Shown: piece after piece, positions 54,551 through 63,150 of the stretch | How positions within the stretch are numbered: position 1 is the first letter of the stretch | Layout: every line of letters begins with the position of its first letter | Origin: Nocardiopsis terrae | GTDB taxonomy: Bacteria; Actinomycetota; Actinomycetes; Streptosporangiales; Streptosporangiaceae | Assembly (NCBI RefSeq): GCF_014651695.1 | Contig: NZ_BMXJ01000006.1 | Coordinates: 1-64,000, forward strand | DNA length: 64,000 nt | Direction of reading: 5' to 3' | Program-made: the position numbers and the translations under genes | Notes under the pieces: generated by a model | Told to the model about the DNA's origin: nothing | Database searches by the model: none | Seen by the model: the letters and a program-made list of their open reading frames with translations, nothing else

Positions 54551-56200
54551 CCTCGGGCGAAAGTTCCAGGGCCGTTCTCTTCCAGAGGGCGGTCCTGTTT
54601 CGATGTCCTGACCCGCCAGTTCCAGAGAGGGCGGGATGTGGGGTCTGTCGAGGCCGTTGACCGAGGCGGTTGCGGTCTAGGGGGCTGGCGGTTTCATCGT
54701 TGTTTGCATTCGATTCTCTGAAAATAATTATATGGAAAAAGATGTGTTATCAGTTGAGGAATCTCGGCGCTCAGAGGGAGCAAGATCTGGGATGCTTCAT
54801 GTGCGGTTCGTGTGTGCAGAGGTGTGCTGTTCGGCCCCGGTCTGGTTCGGCGGATCGAGTGATGGATAAAGGGAATGATCGGTGAATCAGAGGAAGCCAT
54901 TCCTGTGCCTTCCCTCTCTCCTGGGGGTGGAGAAGGGGTGAAAACAGAGGGCTCCTGTGACTACGCCCATCGCCCTACCTGTGACTACGCCTGTGACTAT
55001 GCCTGTGCCTACGCCAGCGCCCCCAGTGGCACGATCGGGCTGAAAACTCTCATCCTTGCAGTTCAGGGCATGTTTGAGTGTGACTCACGGGGCCAGACTT
55101 ATACCCAGTGGGTACTCAACTTCACGTAGGGGGTGGCGGCCCCGGCCTGCTGGCGGATCGGCCCACCGGCTGACCCGCCCCCGTTCTTTCGCTCTGACCT
55201 GACCATCATCTCCCACTCCTCTCCATTCATCTTCACTTATAAAAGTGTTATTCACTGATCTTATTAATGCTATTGTTCCGGGATCTCGTGGGCCGTTCGA
55301 GATTCGTGGGTTCATCAGCGGTGTGATCGCTCGGGTGCGCGCCGGGCATGCCCCGCCGCAGCCGCATGGTCTGGTGCGCTGTTGTGAGGTGCGCGGGCAG
55401 CGGCGGCGGAGGTGGGCCACGGCTGAGGAGTCGCAGACGGATCCGATGCGTGGTGGTACGAGTCTGGCCGGGAAGGGCGTGGCGTTAGCAGAGCAGGTGT
55501 TCGAGCTTGCTGGGAGCCTCGCTGTTCGAGGTCTGCTGGGGCCGCTGATGTCGTTCTGCTGGCGTGTCCTCTCCGACGTGTGCGGGTCGAGGTGTCGAAG
55601 TCCTGGGGCGGGAGCGGCTCTCGATACGAGAGAAGAACTTAAGAGTGCGTACGGGTGCTCGGGGTGAGGGGTGAGTACGGGACGTGGGTGGCGCTTCGTG
55701 TCCGGGGTCGTGGTCGCCGGGCTCGGGGTTGGCGTGGTGTGCCGGGGCCGGGTGGTTCCCGTTCTGTTCGGATCGTGGGGCGGTGTGGGGCCACCAGTGC
55801 CCCGCTGCCGCCCCGAACACCCCGGCCCCGGCAACCAGGGCCGCCCCTGCGGCCAGCGCCCCCACGGGGCCAGTGGTGGCCACGGCCAGCGAAAAGGGCA
55901 TAACGCCCGAATCGGATGGCGTAGGGGAGGGGAACCCGGTAGGGGGTGTCGGCCAAGGCGCTTGAGCGTCAGGGCGAGTTCGCGTGTGGGTGTTGGGTCC
56001 TCGCGCTGTGTGGGGTTGCCTTGAGGGTGTTGGCCGCGGGTTCGGCTGAGCAGGTGGCCTTGGGCGGGTTGGGGCACTCCATCACGTACTGCACACAGCA
56101 CACCTGCCAGAGCGCGTTTTCCGCATGCGGCGACGACGGAGGCCGGGGTGACTGCCGCGCTGATACACGGTGCGGCTCCGGTTGAGGTGAGCAACCTGGC
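54551..56200. other. Long region without a supported gene
   Basis: About 1.65 kb. Open frames on both strands are low complexity and lack support. On the minus strand near 55.8 kb a hydrophobic segment (VGALAAGAALVAGAGVFG) may be the relic of a small membrane protein. Noted structures: tandem 12-bp repeats at 54954-55015 and an AT-rich inverted repeat CACTT/AAGTG at 55235-55248. A replication or transfer locus is possible but unproven. Confidence 0.45.
54954..55015 (+). repeat. Tandem 12-bp repeats
   Basis: CCTGTGACTACGCC occurs at 54954, 54978, 54990 (ACTATG variant) and 55002 (GCCTAC variant), i.e. spacing 24, 12, 12. The spacing is near one helical turn. It could be an iteron-like protein binding array or a short coding repeat; it is not CRISPR-like. 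Confidence 0.65.
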
Positions 56201-56346
56201 CCCGGTGCGGCGGTAGCCGGTTCAGGGGAGCACACCAGGAGCACCACGAGGCGCTCAGCTCCAGGCGAGTAGACGGGTTCACCCGTCCTGGCCTGGGATT
56301 TCCTCGCGCCCGGGGCCTGTGGACCATCGGATCAAAGGTTCCCTGG
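56201..56346. repeat. 150-bp dispersed repeat, copy B
   Basis: Partner of 23064-23212, with the same minus-strand short frame (RPRARGNPRPGRVNP, WCSWCAPLNRLP). It lies about 90 bases left of the end of the YaaC-like gene. Confidence 0.6.
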
Positions 56347-56437
56347 AAGAAGAAGGTCCCGCTTGTCGCACTGCTTGTGTACGGCCACCATTATGAACGA
56401 CAATATTGTTCGTGTTTTGATGTATTTTTATGCTCGC

Positions 56438-57565
56438 TTAGACCACCTCTGGTTTCGCAACGTCCTGACGCTTTGCTTCGGAAGCAAGAATATACAGCAA
56501 CTGGCTTGGCTGGGTTTCAAGGAACTCATGTAAGAAAGGTCCAAATCTACTATCAAGGGCCCCGAGTAGCTCAACTGGTTGATACCTGGTTAGGCTTCCT
56601 AGCCAAAAAAATGTGGCATATATTCCTAGCCACTGCGGAAGCCTGGCTTCTCCGGATGGAGACAGGTAGAGGTAGAACTTTCGGTGCGGGGGCGATGTTG
56701 TTACCGTCTGCCATAGTAATTGTCGGAGAATCCTCACATTTTCCATTATGACGTCGGCCTGTCGGCCAGTGTATTGCGTAGAATTTATTTGCTCGAAGGT
56801 GTGGAGATCCCGATTTTTCCCGTCTGGGTCCTTTACTGCAACGTATGTATCTTCCATGGCGGATTCTTGCAAGGTTTCAGTCAGGGTGCGGTTTCGTGCG
56901 CTAAGAGAATTTCGGCGTACGTATACTCGCGTCCAGATTTCGCGTGAAGAGGAGTCATGAAACCACCGAATTTCCTCGACTGGTATAAAGCGCTCCCTTT
57001 TTGGTTGGCCAGCGTGATTTCGCCATAGGCGATGCCCGACTACCGATTGAGCAAATATTTCATTGATGCCTGTTTCTCTACCCTGGAGGGGGGAGTCTTC
57101 TACTGCCTGATGCAGCTCATTTAAAGCTGATGTGTTTCGCCCTCCTGGTCCATGAATTGCCACCTTGGCGGTGTTGGGGTCGTATCCAGATGAGTCCATT
57201 GGGGAGATTCCGTGTGTGACCTTTCCCACCATGTGCTGGCGCCCCCTGAGGATTGATATAGCTTTTCCTAGGTTCAGGAAAGAATAGTAGTAGAGTAGCG
57301 GTCGAGTCTCAATGGCTGATGCTTGCTGGGCTGCGCGGAAGTACTCCTGAGATTGGCGAACGAAAGAATGAGCGCTTGTCTTTTCCCTATTTCCAATCGG
57401 TGATTCCGAGATCGATCCACTGATGACAGCCCATGGTTCGGCCGCGTAGAGCATTGAGTGCAGACCCCATCTCCTGATTGTTTTCTTCATTGGGAAGAAT
57501 GAGAAATCAAGCTCGCGTTTCTTTATTAGCAGGGGTTCTCCCCGCCTGCTGTTCGGCAGTTTCAT
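56438..57565 (-). CDS. YaaC-like protein
   Basis: 375 aa. Seen: FVRQSQEYFRAAQQASAIET, PLLYYYSFLNLGKAISIL (family core), VTHGISP, FYLYLSPSGEARLPQW and IYATFFWLGSLTRYQPVELL. Same plan as the broken copy at 39.5-40.5 kb. Biochemical function unknown. DNA is much lower in GC than the surroundings, indicating recent transfer. An internal Met (residue 26, before KKTIRRWGL) is an alternative start. No cotranscribed neighbour. Confidence 0.7.
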   Translation of the reverse strand: MKLPNSRRGEPLLIKKRELDFSFFPMKKTIRRWGLHSMLYAAEPWAVISGSISESPIGNREKTSAHSFVRQSQEYFRAAQQASAIETRPLLYYYSFLNLGKAISILRGRQHMVGKVTHGISPMDSSGYDPNTAKVAIHGPGGRNTSALNELHQAVEDSPLQGRETGINEIFAQSVVGHRLWRNHAGQPKRERFIPVEEIRWFHDSSSREIWTRVYVRRNSLSARNRTLTETLQESAMEDTYVAVKDPDGKNRDLHTFEQINSTQYTGRQADVIMENVRILRQLLWQTVTTSPPHRKFYLYLSPSGEARLPQWLGIYATFFWLGSLTRYQPVELLGALDSRFGPFLHEFLETQPSQLLYILASEAKRQDVAKPEVV

Positions 57566-57641
57566 GCGGGTGGACGTCCCCTGTCATGTGGCCACTTAAA
57601 CTCCTTTCTGGTTAAATAATTGTGAATGCTTTTTAGGAAGT

Positions 57642-58400
57642 ATGGCGGAGGAATCATTCGGAAGAGGGGGATTCCCTGTCTCTCTGGGTTTGGCGATAGT
57701 CAGCTATCGATCGGATCGGCGCCGGCAGGTCGCGGTCTTCATCAATTTCGAGAACCTCATCGGCAGGGTCCATAAGAGCCCGGGCGGAGCCGCCCCTGTG
57801 CCAACTGTGGCGTTGGGCCAGATGTGCTGTCACTACGGCAACGCCGCAATCCGCACCGCCTACGCCGACTGGAGCCGGTCCTTCGCCCACCAGGACAAGT
57901 TGGCCGATAACGGTATCGAGCTAGTCCACATTCCCCCGGACCCCAGCGCTGGCAGGAACGGCGCCGACATCTGTCTGTCCGGGGACGCGGTGAAGCCGGT
58001 CTTCGTCCACCCCAAGGCGGAGTTGTTCGTCCTGTTCACCGGGGACAGCGACTACTCAGCGCTGCTGGGTGGCTGCGTGAGCACGACAATTGGGTGGGGG
58101 TGGGCACCGAGGCTAACGCCAGCAAGCGCCTGGTGGCGGTGTGCTCGGGGTACGAGTACTGGGGCACTCTGGCCGCCGAGGTCGATCCGGCCGCTCGGCC
58201 AGTCCGTGACGCGAGCGCCCCAGAAGCTCTTGCTGTGCGCGTTCAACGACATCTCCACCCACACCCCACCGCCAAAGAGTTCAAGAACCGGACGCTGGTC
58301 CTTGATGCGTCCTTGGATGAGCGCAACTACGGGTGTCGCAACTTCCGCGCTGTCCTGGCTGTCTTCTCCCAGCACGTGCGCGAGCATGGCCGCTCGGGGA
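57642..58400 (+). pseudogene. NYN/OST-HTH (LabA-like) gene with several frameshifts
   Basis: First frame shows a NYN (PIN-like) RNase domain: VAVFINFENLIG, AYADWSRSFAHQDKLADNG, FVLFTGDSDYSALLGG. Near 58080 coding moves to another frame (VGVGTEANASKRLVAVCSGYEYWG), returns at about 58225 (QKLLLCAFNDISTH) and moves again (TAKEFKNRTLVLDASLDERN, NYGCRNFRAVLAVF), which is the OST-HTH/LOTUS-type C-terminus. At least three shifts make this a true pseudogene. Family members are thought to be RNA-acting nucleases. Confidence 0.75.
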
Positions 58401-58553
58401 GTGACATCTGGCTGACCCTGGCCCCAGCCGCAAACCGAACTGTGCACGGTGAACGTCTCGCCAATCGCCTGAGCGAGGGCAGAGGCTGCGATCTGCGTCT
58501 GCCGTGCGGCGGGTGGGTTGCCGCCGATCACATTGCACGGGCTGTGCCAAAGG

Positions 58554-58682
58554 GTGGCGTCGACCGAGCTGAGGCACGTGACCACGCATTTCACGCAAGA
58601 CACGTACCAGTCGGTGTTTTCGGAGGTGGCCAGGGCGGCAGATGAGGCGACGGAGGCGATGCTCAATCCCGCACGCCGGTAG
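58554..58682 (+). CDS. Possible small protein or remnant (42 aa)
   Basis: GTG frame with coding-like sequence THFTQDTYQSVFSEVARAA and EATEAMLNPARR before a TAG. No clear ribosome binding site. It could be the tail of a lost gene downstream of the NYN pseudogene. Confidence 0.3.
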   Translation: MASTELRHVTTHFTQDTYQSVFSEVARAADEATEAMLNPARR

Positions 58683-59097
58683 ACAGGTGCTCTGGTTGGT
58701 GAGCTGAGTGGCGGGCCGTGGAGATGAGTACCCCACGGCCGCCCTCGCTGAGCCCTAACGACAGAGATCGACTTTTCGAGACAAAACAGTGCCCGATTAT
58801 AAGAGTGATGCAGATCACTCGACGTGTGTCCTCGGAGAGTCCTTGGGGCCGTTTCCGCAGGTCGGCGGAATGTGTGGGCAAGACGTCGGGCTAAACTGTA
58901 TATAGAGTGTGTTGCTTAATAGAGGTGTTGTCGTCGGCTTTCTGGTACAGAAAATCAACGGGTGCTGTGGTGGCGATGTAGATTGACTGTACGAACCCTC
59001 TCCTAGGGAGTCCTCATGGGTTTGCCGTCGCGGGCGCGCGGCGTCGGCAACCAGTCGTCGGAACGCAACGGGATCCGGACGAGAAGAGAGGATTTCA
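58683..59097. other. Intergenic with AT-rich leader
   Basis: No gene supported. An AT-rich patch around 58890-58925 (TAAACTGTATATAGAG) could hold a promoter for the small gene that follows. Confidence 0.4.
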
Positions 59098-59196
59098 ATG
59101 GGCGTGCCTGGACGTGACCCGCAGCGGAGGTTGGATGCGTTGTGGCGTCTGATTGACCTGTTGGTACGCATCCTGATCAGGGAGTTGGGGAACTGA
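59098..59196 (+). CDS. 32-aa small protein gene
   Basis: ATG 59098 with AAGAGAGG upstream encodes MGVPGRDPQRRLDALWRL followed by IDLLVRILIREL and GN: an amphipathic/hydrophobic helix with basic N-terminus. The stop is followed at once by a perfect 10-bp hairpin. Start signal, stop and terminator together argue for a real small gene; membrane-active peptide or toxin-like function is only a guess. Confidence 0.5.
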   Translation: MGVPGRDPQRRLDALWRLIDLLVRILIRELGN

Positions 59197-59223
59197 CCCC
59201 GGCCTCGGTCAATGAGGCCGGGG
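59197..59223 (+). terminator. Perfect 10-bp hairpin terminator
   Basis: CCCCGGCCTC (59197-59206), loop GGTCAAT, GAGGCCGGGG (59214-59223), beginning directly after the TGA of the small gene. No T-run follows. Confidence 0.7.
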
Positions 59224-60148
59224 CCAGTAGTGAGGGCCTGGCCTGAGCTTGTAGGGTCTGTGCCGGGGCCTCGTTTCGTCGGGGCGGGGACTGGTTGCCG
59301 CCAGCTCCTCGCCCTATGGCGATTGTAAAGTACTATTTTACGTTCCTAAAATGCCACTTTAGTTTTCAGGCCATCCTGTGATGGGACAAGGCCTTCTGGC
59401 CTCTTGAGGGTTGAAGAAGGCAGCGTGGCTGGCGTCGGCCTTGTTGCGGATGACCTCGTAAAACTGCTGTTGAAGCGTGCCCATGGGTGCCTCGCTCCCT
59501 GTCGTTGTGTCCGTTTCCCGGGCGGTCAGATTTGCATTTTGCTTACGTGGCTGAGGGTCTGGCGTTCGTGGTGGTGCCGTGCCTCTTCGCTATCGGGGCT
59601 GCGGAGTTCGGCGGGTGTGGGCGGTCAGCTGTAGAGGTCTTAACGGGTGTGGGAAAGGTCTTGAGGGTGCTGGCGAGCTGGAGGGCCTGCGTTGGGGTGT
59701 GGTGGGAGCCAGGGTGGTGAGTTGGGTGGTGGTGTTGCCGAGCGGGGCGGGCCAGATGGTGTGGTTGGTGGGATCGAAGGAGTAGCGGCTCATGGATGTT
59801 CTTCGCCGTGCTGGGGTGTTCCAGCTGATGGGCGGGTTTGGGGGTGACGAAACACGGACGGGGTGTGTTAGTGGCGTGTCCGTGCGGATCCGGCGTGTGT
59901 GTGGCTATGTGCGGCCCACTGCGGCGGTCGGGGCGTGCCGCTCGGGTGGGGCCGTGGGGTGCCAGGGTGGGGCGTTGGTGGGCGGACACGGGCCGCCCCG
60001 GTCCGGGGTCCCAGGGTCACGGAACGGCAAAGTGCTCCGCGAGGTGGGTCCCACCTTGTACTGGACCTTGCACTGGGGAGCACACACGGAGCATTTCAGG
60101 CCCCGATTCAGGCTCGGCGCCTCGTCTGTTCGACTCGCGCACCCTGTA
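59224..60148. other. Region without a supported gene
   Basis: Contains an AT-rich patch near 59325-59370. On the minus strand from about 59793 there is a weak coding-like string (SRYSFDPTNHTIWPAPLG), possibly a decayed small gene. GGAGCACACACGGAGCA near 60077 matches the integrase arm-type motif found in the direct repeats. The integrase expected left of att site 4 is missing. Confidence 0.45.
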
Positions 60149-60382
60149 TGACCTGGGGTTTTGTGGCGCACCCGGCAGGATTCGAACCTGCGGCCATCGG
60201 ATTAGAAGTTCCATGGTCACGTATCGTGACGTGTCGCTACGTACCGTTCTGTCTCGCGCCATCCGATCCGTGATGCCATCCCGTGCCGCGTCGTGCCGCC
60301 TGATGTTGCCCCGGTCCAAAACTGCGGAGCACAAACGGAGCACACACCGGCCCCTGGCGGCGTCCGATGGCACCTGGCGAGG
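60149..60382. repeat. 234-bp direct repeat, right copy
   Basis: Partner of 42103-42336: same att core, same right arm and the doubled GGAGCAC motif. The two copies enclose about 18 kb. Confidence 0.85.
60164..60208 (-). other. Attachment site 4: 3' part of tRNA-Arg(UCU)
   Basis: Same sequence as att site 3 across anticodon loop, T-arm and acceptor. No 5' half is present on the right, so the intact tRNA gene should lie beyond the window. Confidence 0.85.
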
Positions 60383-60561
60383 TCCTCGCCGACCACGGGC
60401 TGAAGGCGGTGCTCCATCCTGGATGCACCGCCGTCCCCTATCCGGTCAAGCGATCTCTGCCGGCACGGTTGAGGAGTGCTGAGCCATCGCCGGGCCCCGC
60501 GCCCCGGCGGAGAACGTATGTTCGCCGGACCGCGGCACAAGGAGCCCCTCCACGTATCTGC

Positions 60562-61026
60562 TCAGTCTTCTTGCGTGGCGGCGTTGACGCAGTACACGTG
60601 CGCGTTCACGTCGGGTTCGTGTTCGAGGAGGTGGTCGACGGTGTCCCAGAACAGCGGCAGCCACGGGTGCGGCAGGGCTCTTTCCCGATCGAGCCGGTCA
60701 CCGTAGAAAGGGTCCCCCTCGTGGAACTCGGCCGCCTGGACGAGCGAGCACGCGGGAGCGGGGGAGCCCTCCACCGGGCCGACCCGGCAACCGAAGGTCG
60801 TCCGCTTGGGACTGGCCTCCAAGGGACTGCCGGGCTTCCAGTCATCGTCCATGACGATGTCGACGTAGGCCTCGTGCACGTCACCGTGGTTGTAGAGGTG
60901 GGCGTAGTAGACCGCGAACGCGCCGTGTTCGTTGTTGACGAAGCCGCAGATCCTCAGGTGCTCGGAGCTGCAGTGGCCGCAGGTGAAGGGGGTGCTCTGG
61001 CGGTCCGGGTCGATTCTCAGTTGCAT
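60562..61026 (-). CDS. Conserved-looking hypothetical protein with Cys motif
   Basis: About 154 aa. N-terminal FTCGHCSSEHLRICGFV could be a small zinc site; then GAFAVYYAHLYNHGDVHEA, VDIVMDDDWKPG, TTFGCRVGPVEGSPAPACS, and FWDTVDHLLEHEPDVNAHVY. Good codon character in one frame only. Start uncertain: ATG 61026 (MQLRIDPDRQ) is preferred; upstream ATGs at 61059 and 61092 are possible. No family recognised. Confidence 0.65.
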   Translation of the reverse strand: MQLRIDPDRQSTPFTCGHCSSEHLRICGFVNNEHGAFAVYYAHLYNHGDVHEAYVDIVMDDDWKPGSPLEASPKRTTFGCRVGPVEGSPAPACSLVQAAEFHEGDPFYGDRLDRERALPHPWLPLFWDTVDHLLEHEPDVNAHVYCVNAATQED

Positions 61027-61188
61027 TCCCGGATGGTCCCATCCCGCACCGACACTCATCTCCGTCCACGTCGCAGCCGTCCTCGGCATCATCCCGTCTG
61101 CGGAGTTCGAGTCCCTCGGGCCGGTATCAGGCGAGCTGGACTGAGACGCATTCGTCTTGATCAGGCGCTATCGAGGCTGTGAGGTGTT

Positions 61189-61206
61189 CCGGGATCGCCC
61201 CCGTCA
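61189..61206 (+). repeat. Dispersed hairpin repeat, copy 6 (shortened)
   Basis: CCGGGATCGCCCCCGTCAT: the core with one base missing in the right arm. It lies between the hypothetical gene and the FG-GAP gene, right of att site 4. Confidence 0.55.
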
Positions 61207-61365
61207 TCCGCTAGCGAATCCGAAGAGATCGGGCCCTGAACCCGCCTGTGCCTGTGGCTGCGCCCTGGTGGTACCGGGTTTGAGCATGGCTAGGCTCGCA
61301 GTTGCTGCTTTGCGCCGGGAGCCCCACATACCGGAACAGGGCATGTGCCGGCCGTCTGTCCGCTC

Positions 61366-62922
61366 TTATTTGGGCAGTGCGATACCGAAAGCGTCTTCTC
61401 CGGACCCCTCCTCGAGTTCGAGGTCAGCTTGGGAGTAAGCCGTCGCGGAGACCAGGGAGCCCCGTTCCATCTCAAGGAGTGTGACGGTGCCGTGACTGTT
61501 GCCCGGCGCTCCGATCAGGGGCTCCGCGATCCCATCTCCGTTCATGTCCAGCACACCCACAGTCCAGCCGAAGTGGTCGTTCTCCCAGACGACTCCCGGG
61601 ACACCTGCCACGTCCTGGTCGATCCAGACTGAGTCCGTGGCGGCGATACCACCGGTGGCGTTGCCGAATAGGACCAGAGCGGCTCCTGAACCCGTCGCGT
61701 TGCCGATGGCCTCGCTGCGCATGCCCACGACCAGATCGTCGATGCCGTCACCGTCAACGTCGCCTGCAGCCAGGTCTGCCGCGAAGTAGTCCTCTTCTTC
61801 GGGAGCGCCAGGGATTCCGGGGGTGTCCTGGTCGAAGAGTTCGACGTTGTCCGGGGAGAGTCCGTCTGCGCTCGCGTGGAAGATCGCCAACCGTCCGGCC
61901 GCACCATCCTCTCCGACCTTCTCGTCGGAGACTCCGACCGCGACATCGAGGTATTGGTCGCCGTCGAAGTGGCCGAGGGCCAGGGCGCTTCCGGCGAACT
62001 CGCCGATACCGTCGACGTCGGGGGAGTTGATGGTGTCCCAACCGGCCGGAGCATCGGTGAAGGGGCCGAACAACACGTGGATGGATCCCCGGTCCGAACT
62101 CCTGGAGAGCTGTTCGCCGATGGTTCCGGACACGAGGTCGTCGTTGCCGTCACCGTTGATGTCGCCGATGGCGATCTGTTCGCCGAACCGGTCTCCGGGC
62201 TCGGGGACGCCGGGAACGTTCTCGGTCAGCTGGTCGATCGAGATTGTCGTGCTCATGTCGAGTCCGGAAGCGGACCCGAAGACGATGCGGGCCGTGCCCG
62301 CGTTCGGCTTGCCGTTGGCCGAGTCGAGGGGTTGTCCGATGGCGAGATCGTCGTATCCGTCGTTGTTGAGGTCCCCGGTGGCGAGGGAGTACCCGAAGAT
62401 CTCGTCCTTGACCACATCCCCGGGTATGCCCGCGCTGTCTTCGTGAATGGACTGGCTGCGATCGTTGATAAGCCCCGAATCACTACCGTACTGAATGGTG
62501 ACGTAACCGGCGCCCTCCGTGCTGCCGATGGCCTCGAAGGGGCTGCTCACCACCAGGTCAGCGTATCCGTCTGCATCGAAGTCACCGCTGGTCAACGCCT
62601 GACCGAAGCTGTCTCCCTCCTCTGGCGCACCGGCAACGTGGGCCGAGTCTTGGTTGAGGAGGTCGCTGCTTCCGATGAGCCTCGAAGTGCTGCCCGTGGC
62701 GATAGCGACCGATCCGGCGTTCGGTCTGCCATTCAGGGTGTCTCCGGGGAGTCCGACGGCTAGATCGGGATACCCGTCTCCGTTGAAGTCATAGGAATCC
62801 GCACGGGGATCGCTCGTGCTCGCAACGAGGGCGTACGTGCCCGTGCCACCGAGCATCAGTAGCCCCGCCATCGCAGCGAGCCACTTCCGAGATGTGGGCA
62901 GCTGAGAGCCCTTGCGCTTCAT
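61366..62922 (-). CDS. Secreted FG-GAP (integrin-alpha-like) beta-propeller protein
   Basis: 518 aa. Signal peptide (KRKGSQLPTSRKW, then LAAMAGLLMLGGTGTYALV), followed by about seven FG-GAP repeats of roughly 65 residues, each with a calcium-loop D-x-D/N-x-D-G-x-x-D-L (DFNGDGYPDLAVG, DFDADGYADLVVS, DLNNDGYDDLAIG, DINGDGNDDLVSG, DVDGDGIDDLVVG, DMNGDGIAEPLIG). Expected to fold as an extracellular calcium-binding propeller. Function of bacterial members is mostly unknown. It is transcribed away from the RHS-like gene across an AT-rich divergent promoter region. Confidence 0.9.
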   Translation of the reverse strand: MKRKGSQLPTSRKWLAAMAGLLMLGGTGTYALVASTSDPRADSYDFNGDGYPDLAVGLPGDTLNGRPNAGSVAIATGSTSRLIGSSDLLNQDSAHVAGAPEEGDSFGQALTSGDFDADGYADLVVSSPFEAIGSTEGAGYVTIQYGSDSGLINDRSQSIHEDSAGIPGDVVKDEIFGYSLATGDLNNDGYDDLAIGQPLDSANGKPNAGTARIVFGSASGLDMSTTISIDQLTENVPGVPEPGDRFGEQIAIGDINGDGNDDLVSGTIGEQLSRSSDRGSIHVLFGPFTDAPAGWDTINSPDVDGIGEFAGSALALGHFDGDQYLDVAVGVSDEKVGEDGAAGRLAIFHASADGLSPDNVELFDQDTPGIPGAPEEEDYFAADLAAGDVDGDGIDDLVVGMRSEAIGNATGSGAALVLFGNATGGIAATDSVWIDQDVAGVPGVVWENDHFGWTVGVLDMNGDGIAEPLIGAPGNSHGTVTLLEMERGSLVSATAYSQADLELEEGSGEDAFGIALPK

Positions 62923-63150
62923 CGGTCCCCTTCAGCCGAAACAGGTGAACGGCGGAACCATAACCCTCTAGAGTCTCGCGCTGATCACGAAGTTTGCGAA
63001 TATTTATACTTATTCGTTACTTATATCTTGTTATTTAACGTTTACACGATTCTAGCCATCTTTGTTCTACAGTGTCCGAGTTCTGTCGAGTCGGCCTCTC
63101 AGCTTCACGGGGCCGACTCGTTGCTGTTGGACTTCGAGCGAAGGAGCCTC
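62923..63150. promoter_or_regulatory. AT-rich divergent promoter region
   Basis: Between the FG-GAP gene and the RHS-like gene. Bases about 62985-63055 are strikingly AT-rich, unlike the rest of the window, and probably hold both promoters. AAGGAG at 63141-63146 is the ribosome binding site of the right-hand gene. Confidence 0.5.

Noticed and set aside
54954..55015. CRISPR-like array
   Set aside because: Repeats are 12-14 bases with no unique spacers and no cas genes nearby.
55085..56194. 369-codon leftward open frame
   Set aside because: Pro/Arg/Thr-rich low complexity, no start signal, and neighbouring frames are equally open; at most it hides a decayed small membrane protein.
26204..60208. 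tRNA genes at the four T-arm sequences
   Set aside because: Only the 3' half is present at each site; no D-arm, anticodon 5' stem or acceptor 5' strand can be formed from the adjacent bases. At 26.27 kb a partial acceptor match exists, but the intervening length is 7 bases too short.
60367..61182. Rightward open frame opposite the Cys-motif hypothetical gene
   Set aside because: The leftward frame has better residue composition and Cys/His pattern; the rightward one is Val/Arg-rich shadow.
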